In this document: piece after piece, positions 1 through 10,300 of the stretch
How positions within the stretch are numbered: position 1 is the first letter of the stretch
How the letters are laid out: each line of letters starts with the position of its first letter
Virus record (IMG/VR): IMGVR_UViG_3300047360_000019
Location: 1 to 42,460 of that record
Direction: 5' to 3' (one strand)
Length of the DNA stretch: 42,460 nt
Source: a virus
The notes under the pieces: model-generated
What the model saw: only the letters and a program-made list of their open reading frames with translations
Databases searched by the model: none
What the model was told of the DNA's origin: nothing
Translations under genes and position numbers: made by a program

Positions 1-417
1 CGTTGACGCACAGGCTACTGATGTAGCAGCAGATACCACCCTCAAAGGCAAACAAGGTTCTTTAGTTGACGCACAGGTTACAGACGTAGCAGCAGACACA
101 ACCCTAAAAGGTCAGCAAGGACGTCTTGTATATGCCCAAGCTACGGACGTGGCTGCTGATACAACTTTAAAAGGTAAGCAAGGTTCATTAGTAGATGCTC
201 AGAAAACTAAGTTAACTGAAGAAACAGCTTTCATGGTAACTGAAGAAAAGGATTATAATGATAATATTGGAGTTGCTATAACTACAGCAGGGGGTACTAT
301 AAAAAGCTACAAAGATTACAGACCTGAAATGCGAATAATGGGTTTCCAAGAGACTACATTTAATGCCTTACCTGCTTACAAAAAGAAAGAATTATTATAC
401 GATGCACAATCTATGCG
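1..417. repeat. Contig-end overlap, left copy
   Basis: This stretch aligns with 41960-42460 at the other end of the window. Both lie inside the same gene in the same reading frame. They match closely but not exactly: a few substitutions (for example near 78-81, 166-190 and 234-240) and one 84-bp in-frame stretch present only in the right copy (about 42159-42242). The simplest reading is a circular or circularly permuted genome assembled from a mixed population and opened inside a tandem repeat. These are not phage terminal repeats, because they are not identical and they sit mid-gene. Confidence 0.85.
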
Positions 418-1015
418 TACAGCTAGAGCTGAATCTAACTCTTCAAATCTAGGTATTCTAAACAATATCTTACGACTTATTGGTGAAGAAACAGTTACTA
501 ATACAAGTGCATCATCTATAGCAACTGAAGCTCATGCCTTAATGAATAAGACAAGTGATGAGTTACAAGCTCGTGGATGGTGGTTTAATACCGAGAAAGA
601 TGTTGTACTAACTATTTCAAATGGCATGATATCTTATGCTAGTACAATGTTAAATATTGAAGTAAATGGTGTACCTACAACCAAACAAAAGGTATCTAAT
701 TCTTTTTTTGTACGTAATTTAGAAACTAAGAAGTACAATGATTGGGCAGGTGAAGTCAAAGCTACTATCATATATAAGCGTGACCTTGATGAGACACCTA
801 AGAAGTTCCAAGAGTTACTAGAAGTTCGTGTAGCTCGATTACTAACAGAGCTTTACCCACAAAGTGGTATTGATATTCAACGCTTACCTAAGATGGAAGC
901 AGAACTTAATGCTTACTTCAAAGACCGAGAGAATGACCAAGGTAATTACTCTGTGTTTGACAACTATGACGCTGCCGTTAGAGTTGGTATTAACCGTTCC
1001 TATAATTTATTCTAA
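2..1015 (+). CDS. Tail tubular protein A (T7 gp11-like), C-terminal part; 5' end lies at the other contig end
   Basis: The frame is open from the first base and ends with TAA at 1013-1015. It is the continuation of the gene starting at 40725. It begins with three 21-residue repeats, then a spacer, then from about position 446 a gp11-type adaptor domain. The opening of that domain (ILNNILRLIGEE ... LQARGWWFN) matches the T7 gp11 pattern (VNDILASIGEPP ... IQSRGWTFN). In T7, gp11 forms a 12-fold ring between portal and nozzle. The next gene, the nozzle protein gp12, starts within the stop codon (TAATG). An in-frame GTG at 149 is not a credible start because coding sequence continues upstream. 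Joined with the right end, the protein is about 749-777 residues, against 196 in T7. Confidence 0.85.
   Translation, partial: VDAQATDVAADTTLKGKQGSLVDAQVTDVAADTTLKGQQGRLVYAQATDVAADTTLKGKQGSLVDAQKTKLTEETAFMVTEEKDYNDNIGVAITTAGGTIKSYKDYRPEMRIMGFQETTFNALPAYKKKELLYDAQSMRTARAESNSSNLGILNNILRLIGEETVTNTSASSIATEAHALMNKTSDELQARGWWFNTEKDVVLTISNGMISYASTMLNIEVNGVPTTKQKVSNSFFVRNLETKKYNDWAGEVKATIIYKRDLDETPKKFQELLEVRVARLLTELYPQSGIDIQRLPKMEAELNAYFKDRENDQGNYSVFDNYDAAVRVGINRSYNLF
14..202 (+). repeat. Three 63-bp (21-residue) tandem repeats in tail tubular protein A
   Basis: The units start at 14, 77 and 140. Each encodes a version of ATDVAADTTLKGKQGSLVDAQ, read as 21 residues. They are the left-end view of the same array seen at 41553-42161. 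Here the third unit runs straight into AQKTKLTEE, whereas the right copy has 28 extra residues at that point. Confidence 0.9.
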
Positions 1016-3855
1016 TGCCCTTAGTAAATACTTCCTTACCTAACCTTATTCAAGGGGTTTCTCAACAGCCTGCTCTAAATAGATTTGCAGGACAGGCAGA
1101 CGAACAGGTTAATGCGATTAGTTCTGTTGTTGATGGCTTAACTAAAAGACCAAATACAAGACATTTAAGTCAACTTCTAACAACAGCAGTTGATTCTAAT
1201 TCATTTGTTCATTTCATTGATAGAAGTGAAAATGAAAAATATGTCACTATACATGACGGAACATCATTTAAAGCGTGGAACTTAGATGGCACTCCGTGTA
1301 CTATTAATGGGGTATCTTCATACGCTACATCTACTTCAAATTATATTAATACAAGTAACCCTAAAAATGATTTAAAAGGGCTTACTGTAGGCGATACTAC
1401 ATTTCTTTTAAATAAAAAGAAAACAGTTGTTGCTTCTACTTCTGTATCCCCTGATTTAGAAAAACTAGCAGTTGTTACAATTACACAAGGTGATTACGAA
1501 AAGAATTATAGAGTTGATGCAACTGTTAGCCCTAATGCTGTAGCTCCAGCAAATTTAACTCTTCCGACCTTTTCGATTACATTGGAAAGATATCTGTATC
1601 ATGCATATCAAATTGACCATCTATATGGGAGAGAGTATCATCAGGTATTTAGATGGAGAGTTGCTTCTATTGCTATAACTAATGGAGGAGCTAATGTAAC
1701 TGATTCACCCTCTTTAACTATAACAAGTAGTCACGATATTTATGCTATGCCCACCTTTGAGTTTACTGTAACTAGTGGGACTGTTACTGCTGCTACAGTT
1801 ACTTCACAAGGTGCTTTCGAAGGATACAATGGTACAGGTAATTTAAATAGTTATGATAATAGTGACGGAGATTATATAAGGGAACACGACTATACTCCTC
1901 CTACAATTAGTCAGTCTATATCATCAGGATACGTAGTAACTACTGTTGATGTTTACGCTAAAGAACAATCAGGTGGTTCAGGTGGAAGTTCTCCGACCTC
2001 CGAAAATGCAAATTCAGATAAAATAGCAAAGGATTTAAATACACGAATATCAGCATCTACTGCTGATACTTCAGGAGATGATATTACTTCAGGTAATTGG
2101 GCTGATTATTTTAATAATGTTTATAACACTAATTCAAATAACATTTATCTATCTCTAAAAAATCAAGGTAATGACTTTGAAATAACTACACATGACTCTT
2201 TATCCGACACAGGTATGTCTGTTGCCTATAAACAAGTCGCAGATATTACAGATTTACCTACTGAAAATAAAAACGGATTTGGAATTAAAGTTAGTGGTTC
2301 AACAGAACTAAACGAAGACGATTATTATGTAGAGTTTGAAACAAATCAAGGTGGAACTTATGGTGATGGAACATATAATGAAACAGTTGGTTTCGGTATT
2401 TCTATAGGTATAAAAAACGATACTATGCCTCACACATTAGTATTAACTGCCCCAAATACATTTACTTTACAAACAGCATCATACACTACAAGAAAAGCAG
2501 GTGATGAAGACACTAACCCACAACCTTCGTTTGTTAATTCACAAATCAGTAATATTTTCTTTTTCAAAAATAGACTTGGTTTCTTAACGGAAGATAAAAT
2601 TGTTCTGTCTGAAGCAGGTGAACCTTTTAACTTTTTCAGAACCACAGTTACTACATTATTAGATAGTGACCCTATTGATGTTCAAGTATCTACTCAGAAA
2701 GTTACAAACTTAAAGTCTGCTGTAGGTTTCCAAGAAAACTTAATTTTATTTTCCGAGAATGCACAGTTTGTATTAAAGGGTGGAGAGCTCCTTACTCCTA
2801 AAAGTGTTTCTATATCTCCTGTAACAAACTTTGATGCATCGTCTAAAGCTAATCCTATTCCTTTAGGTGCATATATGTATTTTCCTGTAGAAAGTGAAAA
2901 CTTTACTTCATTAAGAGAGTATACTGTCAATGCATCCACAGATGTGTATGATTCAACAGATATTACTGAGCACGTTCCCGCCTATATCCCTTCAAATGTT
3001 CGTATATTCGCAGGTTCTTCAACTAAAGATGTTCTAGTATTAACTAGTGATGATGAGCCTAATGCTATATATGTTTATAGGTTCTTTTTCAACGGACAGA
3101 AAAAGTTACTAAGTTCTTGGTTTAAGTTTACATTAGATGGAGACATACGAGGACTACATTTCTCTCAATCTGATTTATTTATCGTTGTTTCTTACAATAA
3201 TAATACTCAATTAGTTAAGATGCCTTTTACTGAGAATCTACGTGATAAAGAGGATGCACCTACTGATTTCCCTAATTCTGAACATACCACATATTTAGAT
3301 TTTAGAACTTTACTTACAGTTGCTCAAGGGGACACTTCTGTGGCTCTTCCATATAATTTACCTGTAGGGTCATTACAATGTTATACAGGAGATGGAGGTC
3401 AAATTAGTGGCTCTAACTCCTCTACTCATTTTAATTTTAGTTCCCCTATAACAGCAGAACAAGCAGGGAAAATATGGGTAGGTAAAAACTACACTATGTC
3501 TTATGTCTTTAGTGAGTTAATATTTAAAGACCAAGCAGGTAGTGGACAGAGTGCCACTAACTCAACTCCGTTGATGTTAAAAAATGGTACTATTTTCTAT
3601 TCTAACACTAAAACATTTACAGTTGAAGTAGAGCCTATAAATAGAGATAAACAATCAGATACATTCTCTGCAGACATTGTAGGACAAACTGTACTCGGAG
3701 ATTTGAAGTTAGATAGCGGAAAGTTTCGTTTCCCTATTTTCTCGAATGCTCAAGATACCAAAATAACAGTTACAGATAGTTCTGTATTTCCTGTACAACT
3801 AACCTCAGCAGAATTTGAAGGTCTTGTCAAACCACGCTCAAAACGTGTCGGATAG
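1015..3855 (+). CDS. Tail tubular protein B / nozzle protein (T7 gp12-like)
   Basis: A 946-residue protein, longer than T7 gp12 (794). The N-terminus (SLPNLIQGVSQQPALNRF, then VDGLTKRPNT) has the diagnostic gp12 opening (IKNLKGGISQQPDILR, then EGLQKRPP). In T7, gp12 forms the hexameric nozzle that carries DNA through the tail and contacts the fibres. A central block, about residues 540-680, with NIFFFKNRLGFLTED and LDSDPIDVQVS, is also typical of the family. A Ser/Gly/Thr-rich insertion near residues 318-335 probably accounts for part of the extra length. The ATG overlaps the gp11 stop, so translation is probably coupled. Confidence 0.92.
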   Translation: MPLVNTSLPNLIQGVSQQPALNRFAGQADEQVNAISSVVDGLTKRPNTRHLSQLLTTAVDSNSFVHFIDRSENEKYVTIHDGTSFKAWNLDGTPCTINGVSSYATSTSNYINTSNPKNDLKGLTVGDTTFLLNKKKTVVASTSVSPDLEKLAVVTITQGDYEKNYRVDATVSPNAVAPANLTLPTFSITLERYLYHAYQIDHLYGREYHQVFRWRVASIAITNGGANVTDSPSLTITSSHDIYAMPTFEFTVTSGTVTAATVTSQGAFEGYNGTGNLNSYDNSDGDYIREHDYTPPTISQSISSGYVVTTVDVYAKEQSGGSGGSSPTSENANSDKIAKDLNTRISASTADTSGDDITSGNWADYFNNVYNTNSNNIYLSLKNQGNDFEITTHDSLSDTGMSVAYKQVADITDLPTENKNGFGIKVSGSTELNEDDYYVEFETNQGGTYGDGTYNETVGFGISIGIKNDTMPHTLVLTAPNTFTLQTASYTTRKAGDEDTNPQPSFVNSQISNIFFFKNRLGFLTEDKIVLSEAGEPFNFFRTTVTTLLDSDPIDVQVSTQKVTNLKSAVGFQENLILFSENAQFVLKGGELLTPKSVSISPVTNFDASSKANPIPLGAYMYFPVESENFTSLREYTVNASTDVYDSTDITEHVPAYIPSNVRIFAGSSTKDVLVLTSDDEPNAIYVYRFFFNGQKKLLSSWFKFTLDGDIRGLHFSQSDLFIVVSYNNNTQLVKMPFTENLRDKEDAPTDFPNSEHTTYLDFRTLLTVAQGDTSVALPYNLPVGSLQCYTGDGGQISGSNSSTHFNFSSPITAEQAGKIWVGKNYTMSYVFSELIFKDQAGSGQSATNSTPLMLKNGTIFYSNTKTFTVEVEPINRDKQSDTFSADIVGQTVLGDLKLDSGKFRFPIFSNAQDTKITVTDSSVFPVQLTSAEFEGLVKPRSKRVG

Positions 3856-4324
3856 ATTTGTAGCTAAACAAGGGTCTTGTACCATTGTTGAAGCTCATGC
3901 AGGTCATATTCCTCAAATAGCTCCTTTTATAAGAAAAGAGGAAGTAATGGAAGTCGCTTGCTTAAATCATACGATTGAAGATTCTTTATTACAAGGATTA
4001 CGTCAAGATGATTGTACCTTAACAGTTAAAGACAAATATGATGTTCCGTTCGCTATGTTTGGTGTCGGACGTACATTAAATCAAGCATATATATGGATGC
4101 TTAGTACAGACGCTGTAAGAGATAATATGTATGACTTTGTGCGTTATTCTCGTAAGTGGACACAAATATTAACTAAACCTTATAAAGTAACATACAACTT
4201 TGTTCATCAGGATAATGAATTATCTATACGATGGCTAAAGTTTTGTGGTGCTCAGTTTATCCGAAAACTAGAAATTAACTCTCAACCTTTTATGGAATTT
4301 ATAATTATATCGAAAAATGTGTGA
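3845..4324 (+). CDS. Internal virion protein gp13-like (GNAT-like fold)
   Basis: About 159 residues from GTG at 3845. A longer form from TTG at 3815 would overlap gp12 by 41 bp, and no ribosome binding site decides between them. The C-terminal part (VTYNFVHQDNELSIRWLKFCGAQFIRK) resembles T7 gp13 (WNYVWVGNTSHIRFLKTIGAVF). gp13 is needed in T7 for core assembly and has an acetyltransferase-like look, although no catalytic role is known. Position between gp12 and gp14 supports the call. The gene overlaps the start of the next one by 8 bp. Confidence 0.8.
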   Translation: MSDRFVAKQGSCTIVEAHAGHIPQIAPFIRKEEVMEVACLNHTIEDSLLQGLRQDDCTLTVKDKYDVPFAMFGVGRTLNQAYIWMLSTDAVRDNMYDFVRYSRKWTQILTKPYKVTYNFVHQDNELSIRWLKFCGAQFIRKLEINSQPFMEFIIISKNV

Positions 4325-4922
4325 ACCAATATCAATGGCAGTAGGAGCGGCTTCGGCTGCTCACAGCTACTCTTCCCAAAAAGCTGCAGCTAAGGCTCAA
4401 CGCCAAGCTCAAGCAAACGCTTCAGCTGTTGAAAGACAAAGATACTTAAATCAAGTAAGTGCTACAAGAGCAAATCAGCGACAAGAAGAAATTGCAGCGG
4501 CTCAAAAAATAAGAAGAGCTCAGATTCAAACAATGGAAGCTCAGGCAACCACTTTTACATCTGCAGGTGAATCAGGAGTAGCAGGATTAAGCATAGATGC
4601 AATCCAACAAGACCTAATGAGACAAGAAGGTCAATATCGTCAAAGCGTAGACCAACAACTAGAGTTCTCAGAACAAGCTAGAGATATGGCATTAGAGGAT
4701 GCAGGATTAGGATTTACAAGTAATATGTTGAGTATAAACAAACCAATAGAACAACCTGATTTATTCGGTTCTATCTTAAGTGGAGCTCAAACAGGTTTAA
4801 GTCTCCAATCAGGAATGGATGCAGCAGGATTTGAGGGAGGTTCATGGCAAAACATAGGCAGAAAAATTAAAGCTCCTGATTTGGGAACATATGGAGTTGA
4901 CTACGGAGTAATGAATAAATAA
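4317..4922 (+). CDS. Internal virion protein B (T7 gp14-like)
   Basis: 201 residues, close to T7 gp14 (196). It starts MCEPISMAVGAASAAHSY, like the small-residue-rich N-terminus of gp14. A long Gln/Ala-rich helical region follows (about residues 20-130), containing the SAGESGVAGLSIDAI segment that parallels the T7 AAIGESMLEGSSMDRI region. gp14 is ejected at infection and forms the outer-membrane part of the T7 DNA conduit. The neighbours gp13, gp15 and gp16 are in the standard order. Confidence 0.87.
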   Translation: MCEPISMAVGAASAAHSYSSQKAAAKAQRQAQANASAVERQRYLNQVSATRANQRQEEIAAAQKIRRAQIQTMEAQATTFTSAGESGVAGLSIDAIQQDLMRQEGQYRQSVDQQLEFSEQARDMALEDAGLGFTSNMLSINKPIEQPDLFGSILSGAQTGLSLQSGMDAAGFEGGSWQNIGRKIKAPDLGTYGVDYGVMNK

Positions 4923-4925
4923 TTT

Positions 4926-7313
4926 ATGGCAATAGTAATATCAGATACAAACGACAAACGTAAGGTAGGCAAAGTTGATTATGATGTAATTAATTATGCT
5001 CCTACTATTGGTACACGGGCAGGTTCAAGAACTGTAGTACAAGATACCACCCCTCTACGTTCTTCTGCAGATAAATTCATGCGTAACATGCAGAAAGCAG
5101 GACAGTTATATAGTCAAGGCGTTGATGTTATGCAAAACTCACAAAAACAGACTGTAGCTGAAATGAGTGAGGAAGAATTTAATACATTACTGACTGCAGG
5201 GGGTACTAAAGAGATGAATAATCTTTTTGGTCAGAGTAAAGCATTTCATGAGTCTGTCGTTAAACGTGCATACGCTACACAAGTACCAACAGGGTTGACT
5301 CAGTTATCTACTGAGCTACATGCTGATATTACTCAATATGAGGATATAGATGATTTTCAAACAAAAACTGAAGATAAAGTTAATGAATACTTCACAAACC
5401 TAGAAAAATCCTTTGGAGGAAATGTCTTCTCTCAAAAAGCTAATAATACTCTTAAGGCTGTAACTAAGTCTAAATTTCTACTAAATCAAACAAAGAAGTA
5501 TAATGAAGAAATACTAGCATTTAATAAAGATGAGGCAAATCGAACTGCCTATTCAGCCTTTAGTGATGTTAATCTAGATACATTTCAGACAGATAATATT
5601 GATACAATAATGACTGACCTAGATAAAGGGTTAGCTCCTACTATCACTAACAAAGCTGAACGTAAGAAAATTATTACAGGTGGGTACATGAGTGCTATTA
5701 CATCTGCATGGGAAGCTAATGATTGGAATAGAGTCGAAGTACTTATAGAAAAAATAGAAGGTAATATAAACTTTTCATCAGGAACTTCAGGTAACATTAA
5801 AGGCGATGAGTATAAAGTTAATGGAGTTCCTTTCTTTAGTGACCCTAAACAACAAAGTTTAATTACTCAGTATATAGGAAACCTCGAAGAAGCTAAATAC
5901 CGCCATAATGAATTTATGGTGAAAAGCGAAGGTGTAACTATATTATCTGATATGAATTTAGAAATGAATAAGATATTTGAGTTAGAAGGCGAAGAAGCCC
6001 TCGCAGGTTGGATTCAGGATACTAAGGAAAGTATCGCTAAGACTAACTCTGTAACTCTAAATGGTAAAAACTATAATCATAATCAAGTGCTTTCATTAGG
6101 ATTAGATTATCTAACTTCACAGGATTCTAAATATTTTGAAGGTACAAAGAATTTACAGTATCAAAGAAACACAGAACAACCGAGTAAGCTTTATAAAGAC
6201 TCTTTATTTAAAGATGAAAATACATTTAAAGCTTTGTTATCCACTACAGACTTAGATTCTAATCACTATTTTAAAGTCATAGCAAAAGGACTTGAGACAG
6301 AAGAAAGTGACGAAGTTGCTCCTTGGTTAGCTGACATGACTTCCGAAATGGATGCTTGGTATAATGAAACATATCAATCATACATTAGAGACAATGACAT
6401 TAATGCAGGTAATTACACAGTTGAGCTAGGTGAGGAGTTTCATACAAAGTTCCGAGAGCAGATTAAAGATAAAGCTTTAGAGCTATTAACTAAATATACA
6501 CCACAAGACGCTGTTGAAGATGCCTCTTTTGAACAAGATGCTATTGATGCAGGTATTGAGGTAAATGTATATGAAAAATTAAAAAGACAATACTCAGAAG
6601 ACCCCACTACATTTAAAAAAGTAATTACTGAATTAAAACGTAATAAAGCTGACTTAGAAAATGGAACAGGTTCTTATGACTTAGAATTTAATAATGATGG
6701 AACAGCTACACCTAAAATTAGAGGTTTCTTCTACGAAACTAGAGCAGAGTCTTTTATAGATGCGTTCGTTGATGGTCAATTTGAAGGAAACTCTGCATCT
6801 CTAATTAAAGAGCAAGAAAAATTGAAACGTAAAAGTGATGGTGCAGGTGCTCTTGATAATCAATTTAGAGATTATAATAAGGCTACTCCTATCGAACGTA
6901 TTAAATTATCTCAAGAGATTAATAAAACATTAAATATAGTTGGTCTTCCTGTATCTGACATAACTGCCAAAAATAGCAGGTACAATTATATAGCAGCTAC
7001 AGATTCAAGCGGATATAAAAATCATGAAGGATTTAATACGTTTGGTATCAGACTTATTCCTAACGACAAGATTTCAAGTAATCCCCTAACAGGAATAACT
7101 CACTACAATTCACCCTTTGCTAGAGTAGCAAGCACCTATCAAGCTACAATTACCGCATTAGAAGAATATCAAAATAATGGGAAAATAAACCAACAACTTC
7201 AAAAAGCTGCAGATAAATTGAATATGCGGGTTGAAGATTTAATTGAACAACAAATAGACTTTTTTACAACAGGTGGATATATGACCGCCCCTACTCAACA
7301 AACAGAAGAATAA
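4926..7313 (+). CDS. Internal virion protein C (T7 gp15-like)
   Basis: 795 residues, compared with 747 in T7. It is predicted mostly helical and strongly charged, with few recognisable motifs. The call rests on size, on position between gp14 and gp16, and on composition. In T7, gp15 forms the periplasmic section of the ejected DNA conduit together with gp16. The near-C-terminal segment (RYNYIAATDSSGYKNHEGFNT) has the look of a small folded domain. The gene starts 3 bp after the gp14 stop. Confidence 0.8.
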   Translation: MAIVISDTNDKRKVGKVDYDVINYAPTIGTRAGSRTVVQDTTPLRSSADKFMRNMQKAGQLYSQGVDVMQNSQKQTVAEMSEEEFNTLLTAGGTKEMNNLFGQSKAFHESVVKRAYATQVPTGLTQLSTELHADITQYEDIDDFQTKTEDKVNEYFTNLEKSFGGNVFSQKANNTLKAVTKSKFLLNQTKKYNEEILAFNKDEANRTAYSAFSDVNLDTFQTDNIDTIMTDLDKGLAPTITNKAERKKIITGGYMSAITSAWEANDWNRVEVLIEKIEGNINFSSGTSGNIKGDEYKVNGVPFFSDPKQQSLITQYIGNLEEAKYRHNEFMVKSEGVTILSDMNLEMNKIFELEGEEALAGWIQDTKESIAKTNSVTLNGKNYNHNQVLSLGLDYLTSQDSKYFEGTKNLQYQRNTEQPSKLYKDSLFKDENTFKALLSTTDLDSNHYFKVIAKGLETEESDEVAPWLADMTSEMDAWYNETYQSYIRDNDINAGNYTVELGEEFHTKFREQIKDKALELLTKYTPQDAVEDASFEQDAIDAGIEVNVYEKLKRQYSEDPTTFKKVITELKRNKADLENGTGSYDLEFNNDGTATPKIRGFFYETRAESFIDAFVDGQFEGNSASLIKEQEKLKRKSDGAGALDNQFRDYNKATPIERIKLSQEINKTLNIVGLPVSDITAKNSRYNYIAATDSSGYKNHEGFNTFGIRLIPNDKISSNPLTGITHYNSPFARVASTYQATITALEEYQNNGKINQQLQKAADKLNMRVEDLIEQQIDFFTTGGYMTAPTQQTEE

Positions 7314-7316
7314 TAT

Positions 7317-10300
7317 ATGGCATTTGAAAACATACTAAGACCATCCGCTAGAGGTGTATCACAAGAACAGGACATAACTCCTAAAGACCCTAACGCAAAT
7401 GTTATAGCTGATATGGCTTTAGGTATACCTAGAGGTGTTGAAGGGTTTGCTCAAAGTATTTATGACTTAGCAGACTATGCTACAGGAGATAAATTATTAC
7501 CTAACTATGATGAAAGATTTCTAGGTAAATCTAAAACTACTGCAGGGGGTTTTGTTGAAGGTACATCTCAGTTTCTTACAGGATTTATTCCTATTGTAGG
7601 ACAACTAGGTAAAGTATCTAAAGCATCAAAAGCTTTGTCTGCATTTAGTAAAAGTAGACCTGTAGTTTCTAATATAGGTAAAGGAGCAGTTGCAGGTGCA
7701 GGTTCTGACTTTTTATCATTCCAAGCACAGGAGGAACGTCTTAGTAACTTAATAGAACAGTTCCCCGAACTTAATAATCCTGTAACAGCATACTTAGCTG
7801 CAGATGATAACGATGGAGAAATCGAAGGTAGATTTAAGAATGTTATCGAAGGTTTATTTATTGAAGCAGGTATGGTTGGGTTAGGTACTACTTTTACTCA
7901 GGCAGTTAAAGCTATTAAGAAAACTAAAAAAGGAAACTTAAAGGATTCGGATGTACAATTTAATTCCGAAGAAGCTAAAAAGAATGTTATTTCAGAAGCA
8001 AACGATACAGATACTGTTCGTAACTTTTCATATAATATATATGGAGCGGATGTTGAAAATAAAAAGATACCTTTATCTGATTGGTTAGGTAAATATACAG
8101 AAAACTTTGATGATGAATACGCTGATTTAGCTAAAACTTTGTTAGGTAGATTTAGAAACTCATTAGACCAAGAAACAATAACAATTGGTAGTGATGTACA
8201 AGGACGTACTACATGGTCTGCAGGTGATGGAGTAAAACTTGGTAACGGAGGTATAAAGACTGTTATACACGAAACGATGCATAGTCTTACTTCTCGTACA
8301 TTAATGGAGAAGATGCCTTTCACTAATTCAGGAGCAGAGTTTAAAGAACAGTTAAATACAATTTTAAATACTGCCCCTATTGATGACACAGACACAGCAA
8401 TACAAGGGTTAGCTAAGTCCTATTTAAAAGTAGTTGATGCTCTTAAGGTTGATAAACAAGTATTTAATCCTGCCCAAGGTAAAGGAGCTAACATTGATTC
8501 AATGGTAGATGCTAGAGCAATGGAGTTAGATTTAGATGAATTACCTTATGGTTTAACTAATTTACATGAGTTTGTTGCTGAAGCTTTTACCAATAGAGAA
8601 TTTCAAAAGACATTAGCAGGTATACAAGGTGAAGGAGCAGGACGTAATGTGTTCTCTGAAATCTTAGATTACCTAAAACAAGTTATGGGGTTAACCCAAA
8701 GACAAGGGACTGTACTTGATGATGTCTTTGTATCTACAGGAACTATAGCTAAAAACAATGAGTTCTATTTAGACCAAACATTTAGTTTGGCAAAGCAGAT
8801 GGAGAAGTTTAAGAAAAGCTTTGGTTCTCAGGATATAGAAGATGGAGTTTATAGAAGTGATAATGAAATAAATGCCCCGAAAGATGAAGTAGAGGGTATT
8901 GATTACGTAATGGTTGATGGTGTTCCTATGCGTTTTGATGATGTTCATAGTGATTTAGATAGTGTTAAACCTACACGTTATGCTGACTTACCTAGACAAC
9001 AGTTAGATATAAAAGACAGTTTTAATCAAGGTGATTTCTTAGATGAAATGAACACAGGTACATTAAGAAGTCTTTTAAATGGAAACGCTAAAACAACTGA
9101 AGGTAATCCTATAGTCTTAGGCGAAAGAAACCCAACACGTTGGAAAATAGAAGCCGAGCTTCGTCAACGAGGTAAAAGAACAGGAGATGGAGAGCCTAGA
9201 GATTTTGTTAAAGAAACAGATTCAGAGATTATTGAGATGGAGAAATCAAAATATAATCCTGAAGGATACAAAGTAATCAATGATGGAAAAAATACATTTA
9301 AAAAGATTGATGAAATGGTTACTAGAGGTGAAGGTGTAAGTGCTCTTGGTAAAATAGATGGGCAGTTTACTCACTATGGTAACCCTTGGTCTCACTTAAA
9401 GAGTGCTCAGAAAATTAATAAAAGATTAATACCTGCAAAGAGTCTTAAGGAATCTACTCAGAATTACAAAGATTGGTTAGAAGGTAAAGCACATACAGAT
9501 GTAGCTCAAGACCAAAGAGAGTGGATTCTAAAACAGATAGACTCAGGTAAATTAGATGATAAGGCAATTCTATATAACTCTCGTACGACAAATAAAACTA
9601 AAGAGTTAGGCTCAGGAGATGGTAAGTTTCCTATTAATCCTAGACAAAATAATCATGCTGTAGTTTTAGCTAACTTTCGTAATCAGCGAAGAAAAGATAA
9701 CATTTCTTTCCAAGAAAAAGCTTCTACTCCTAAACAAGGAATCTTAAATACAGACCAAGAAAACTACTTAAGAGCATTGGTTAAAGAATACACTACTAAA
9801 GAAGGAGAGTTAGATTTAAATTTAGGCGAATCTGTTATTAAAGCTATTAACGATGGCACAGCCTCAGAATACATAGACACCTTACGCAAAATAGTTGGTG
9901 AAGATAAAAAAGCTACAGGTATTATAAATAAGATATTAGATATGTCTCGTAAAGTTGACATAGAAAAAACAGTCCGTGAGGAAGCCCGTCCAAATATTAA
10001 AGCTAATAAGTTCCGTGAGTTACAACGTAAGTTAATGCGTATGGAAGCAGGTGTTGAGGCTAAAGACCCTTCAGCAGGTTTATTCGCAGCCCGTTCTCAG
10101 AAATCATATGGAGATGAAATGAAGGCAGGCGAACAGGCTATGCAAGATTTAGGTTCTTTCCAATCAAAAGCTGATGCCATTCGTGGTTACAACTTTGGCT
10201 CACAGCCAACTCCTGAAGATTTTGAAAATACATTAGATGCTTTTATAGCTAAGATGGTAAAACCATTTATGAAAGACTTGAAGACAGGTGGAGCTAAAGC

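Noticed and set aside
149-151. GTG at 149 as a gene start
   Set aside because: The same frame is open to the first base and continues the 21-residue repeats, so the gene begins at the other contig end.
1-417. Contig-end similarity as phage direct terminal repeats
   Set aside because: The copies differ by substitutions and an 84-bp gap, and lie inside a tail gene; true terminal repeats should be identical and lie between modules.
7898-8395. 165-codon minus-strand open frame inside the gp16-like gene
   Set aside because: Overlaps the HExxH region of a clear + strand gene and has no recognisable protein features.
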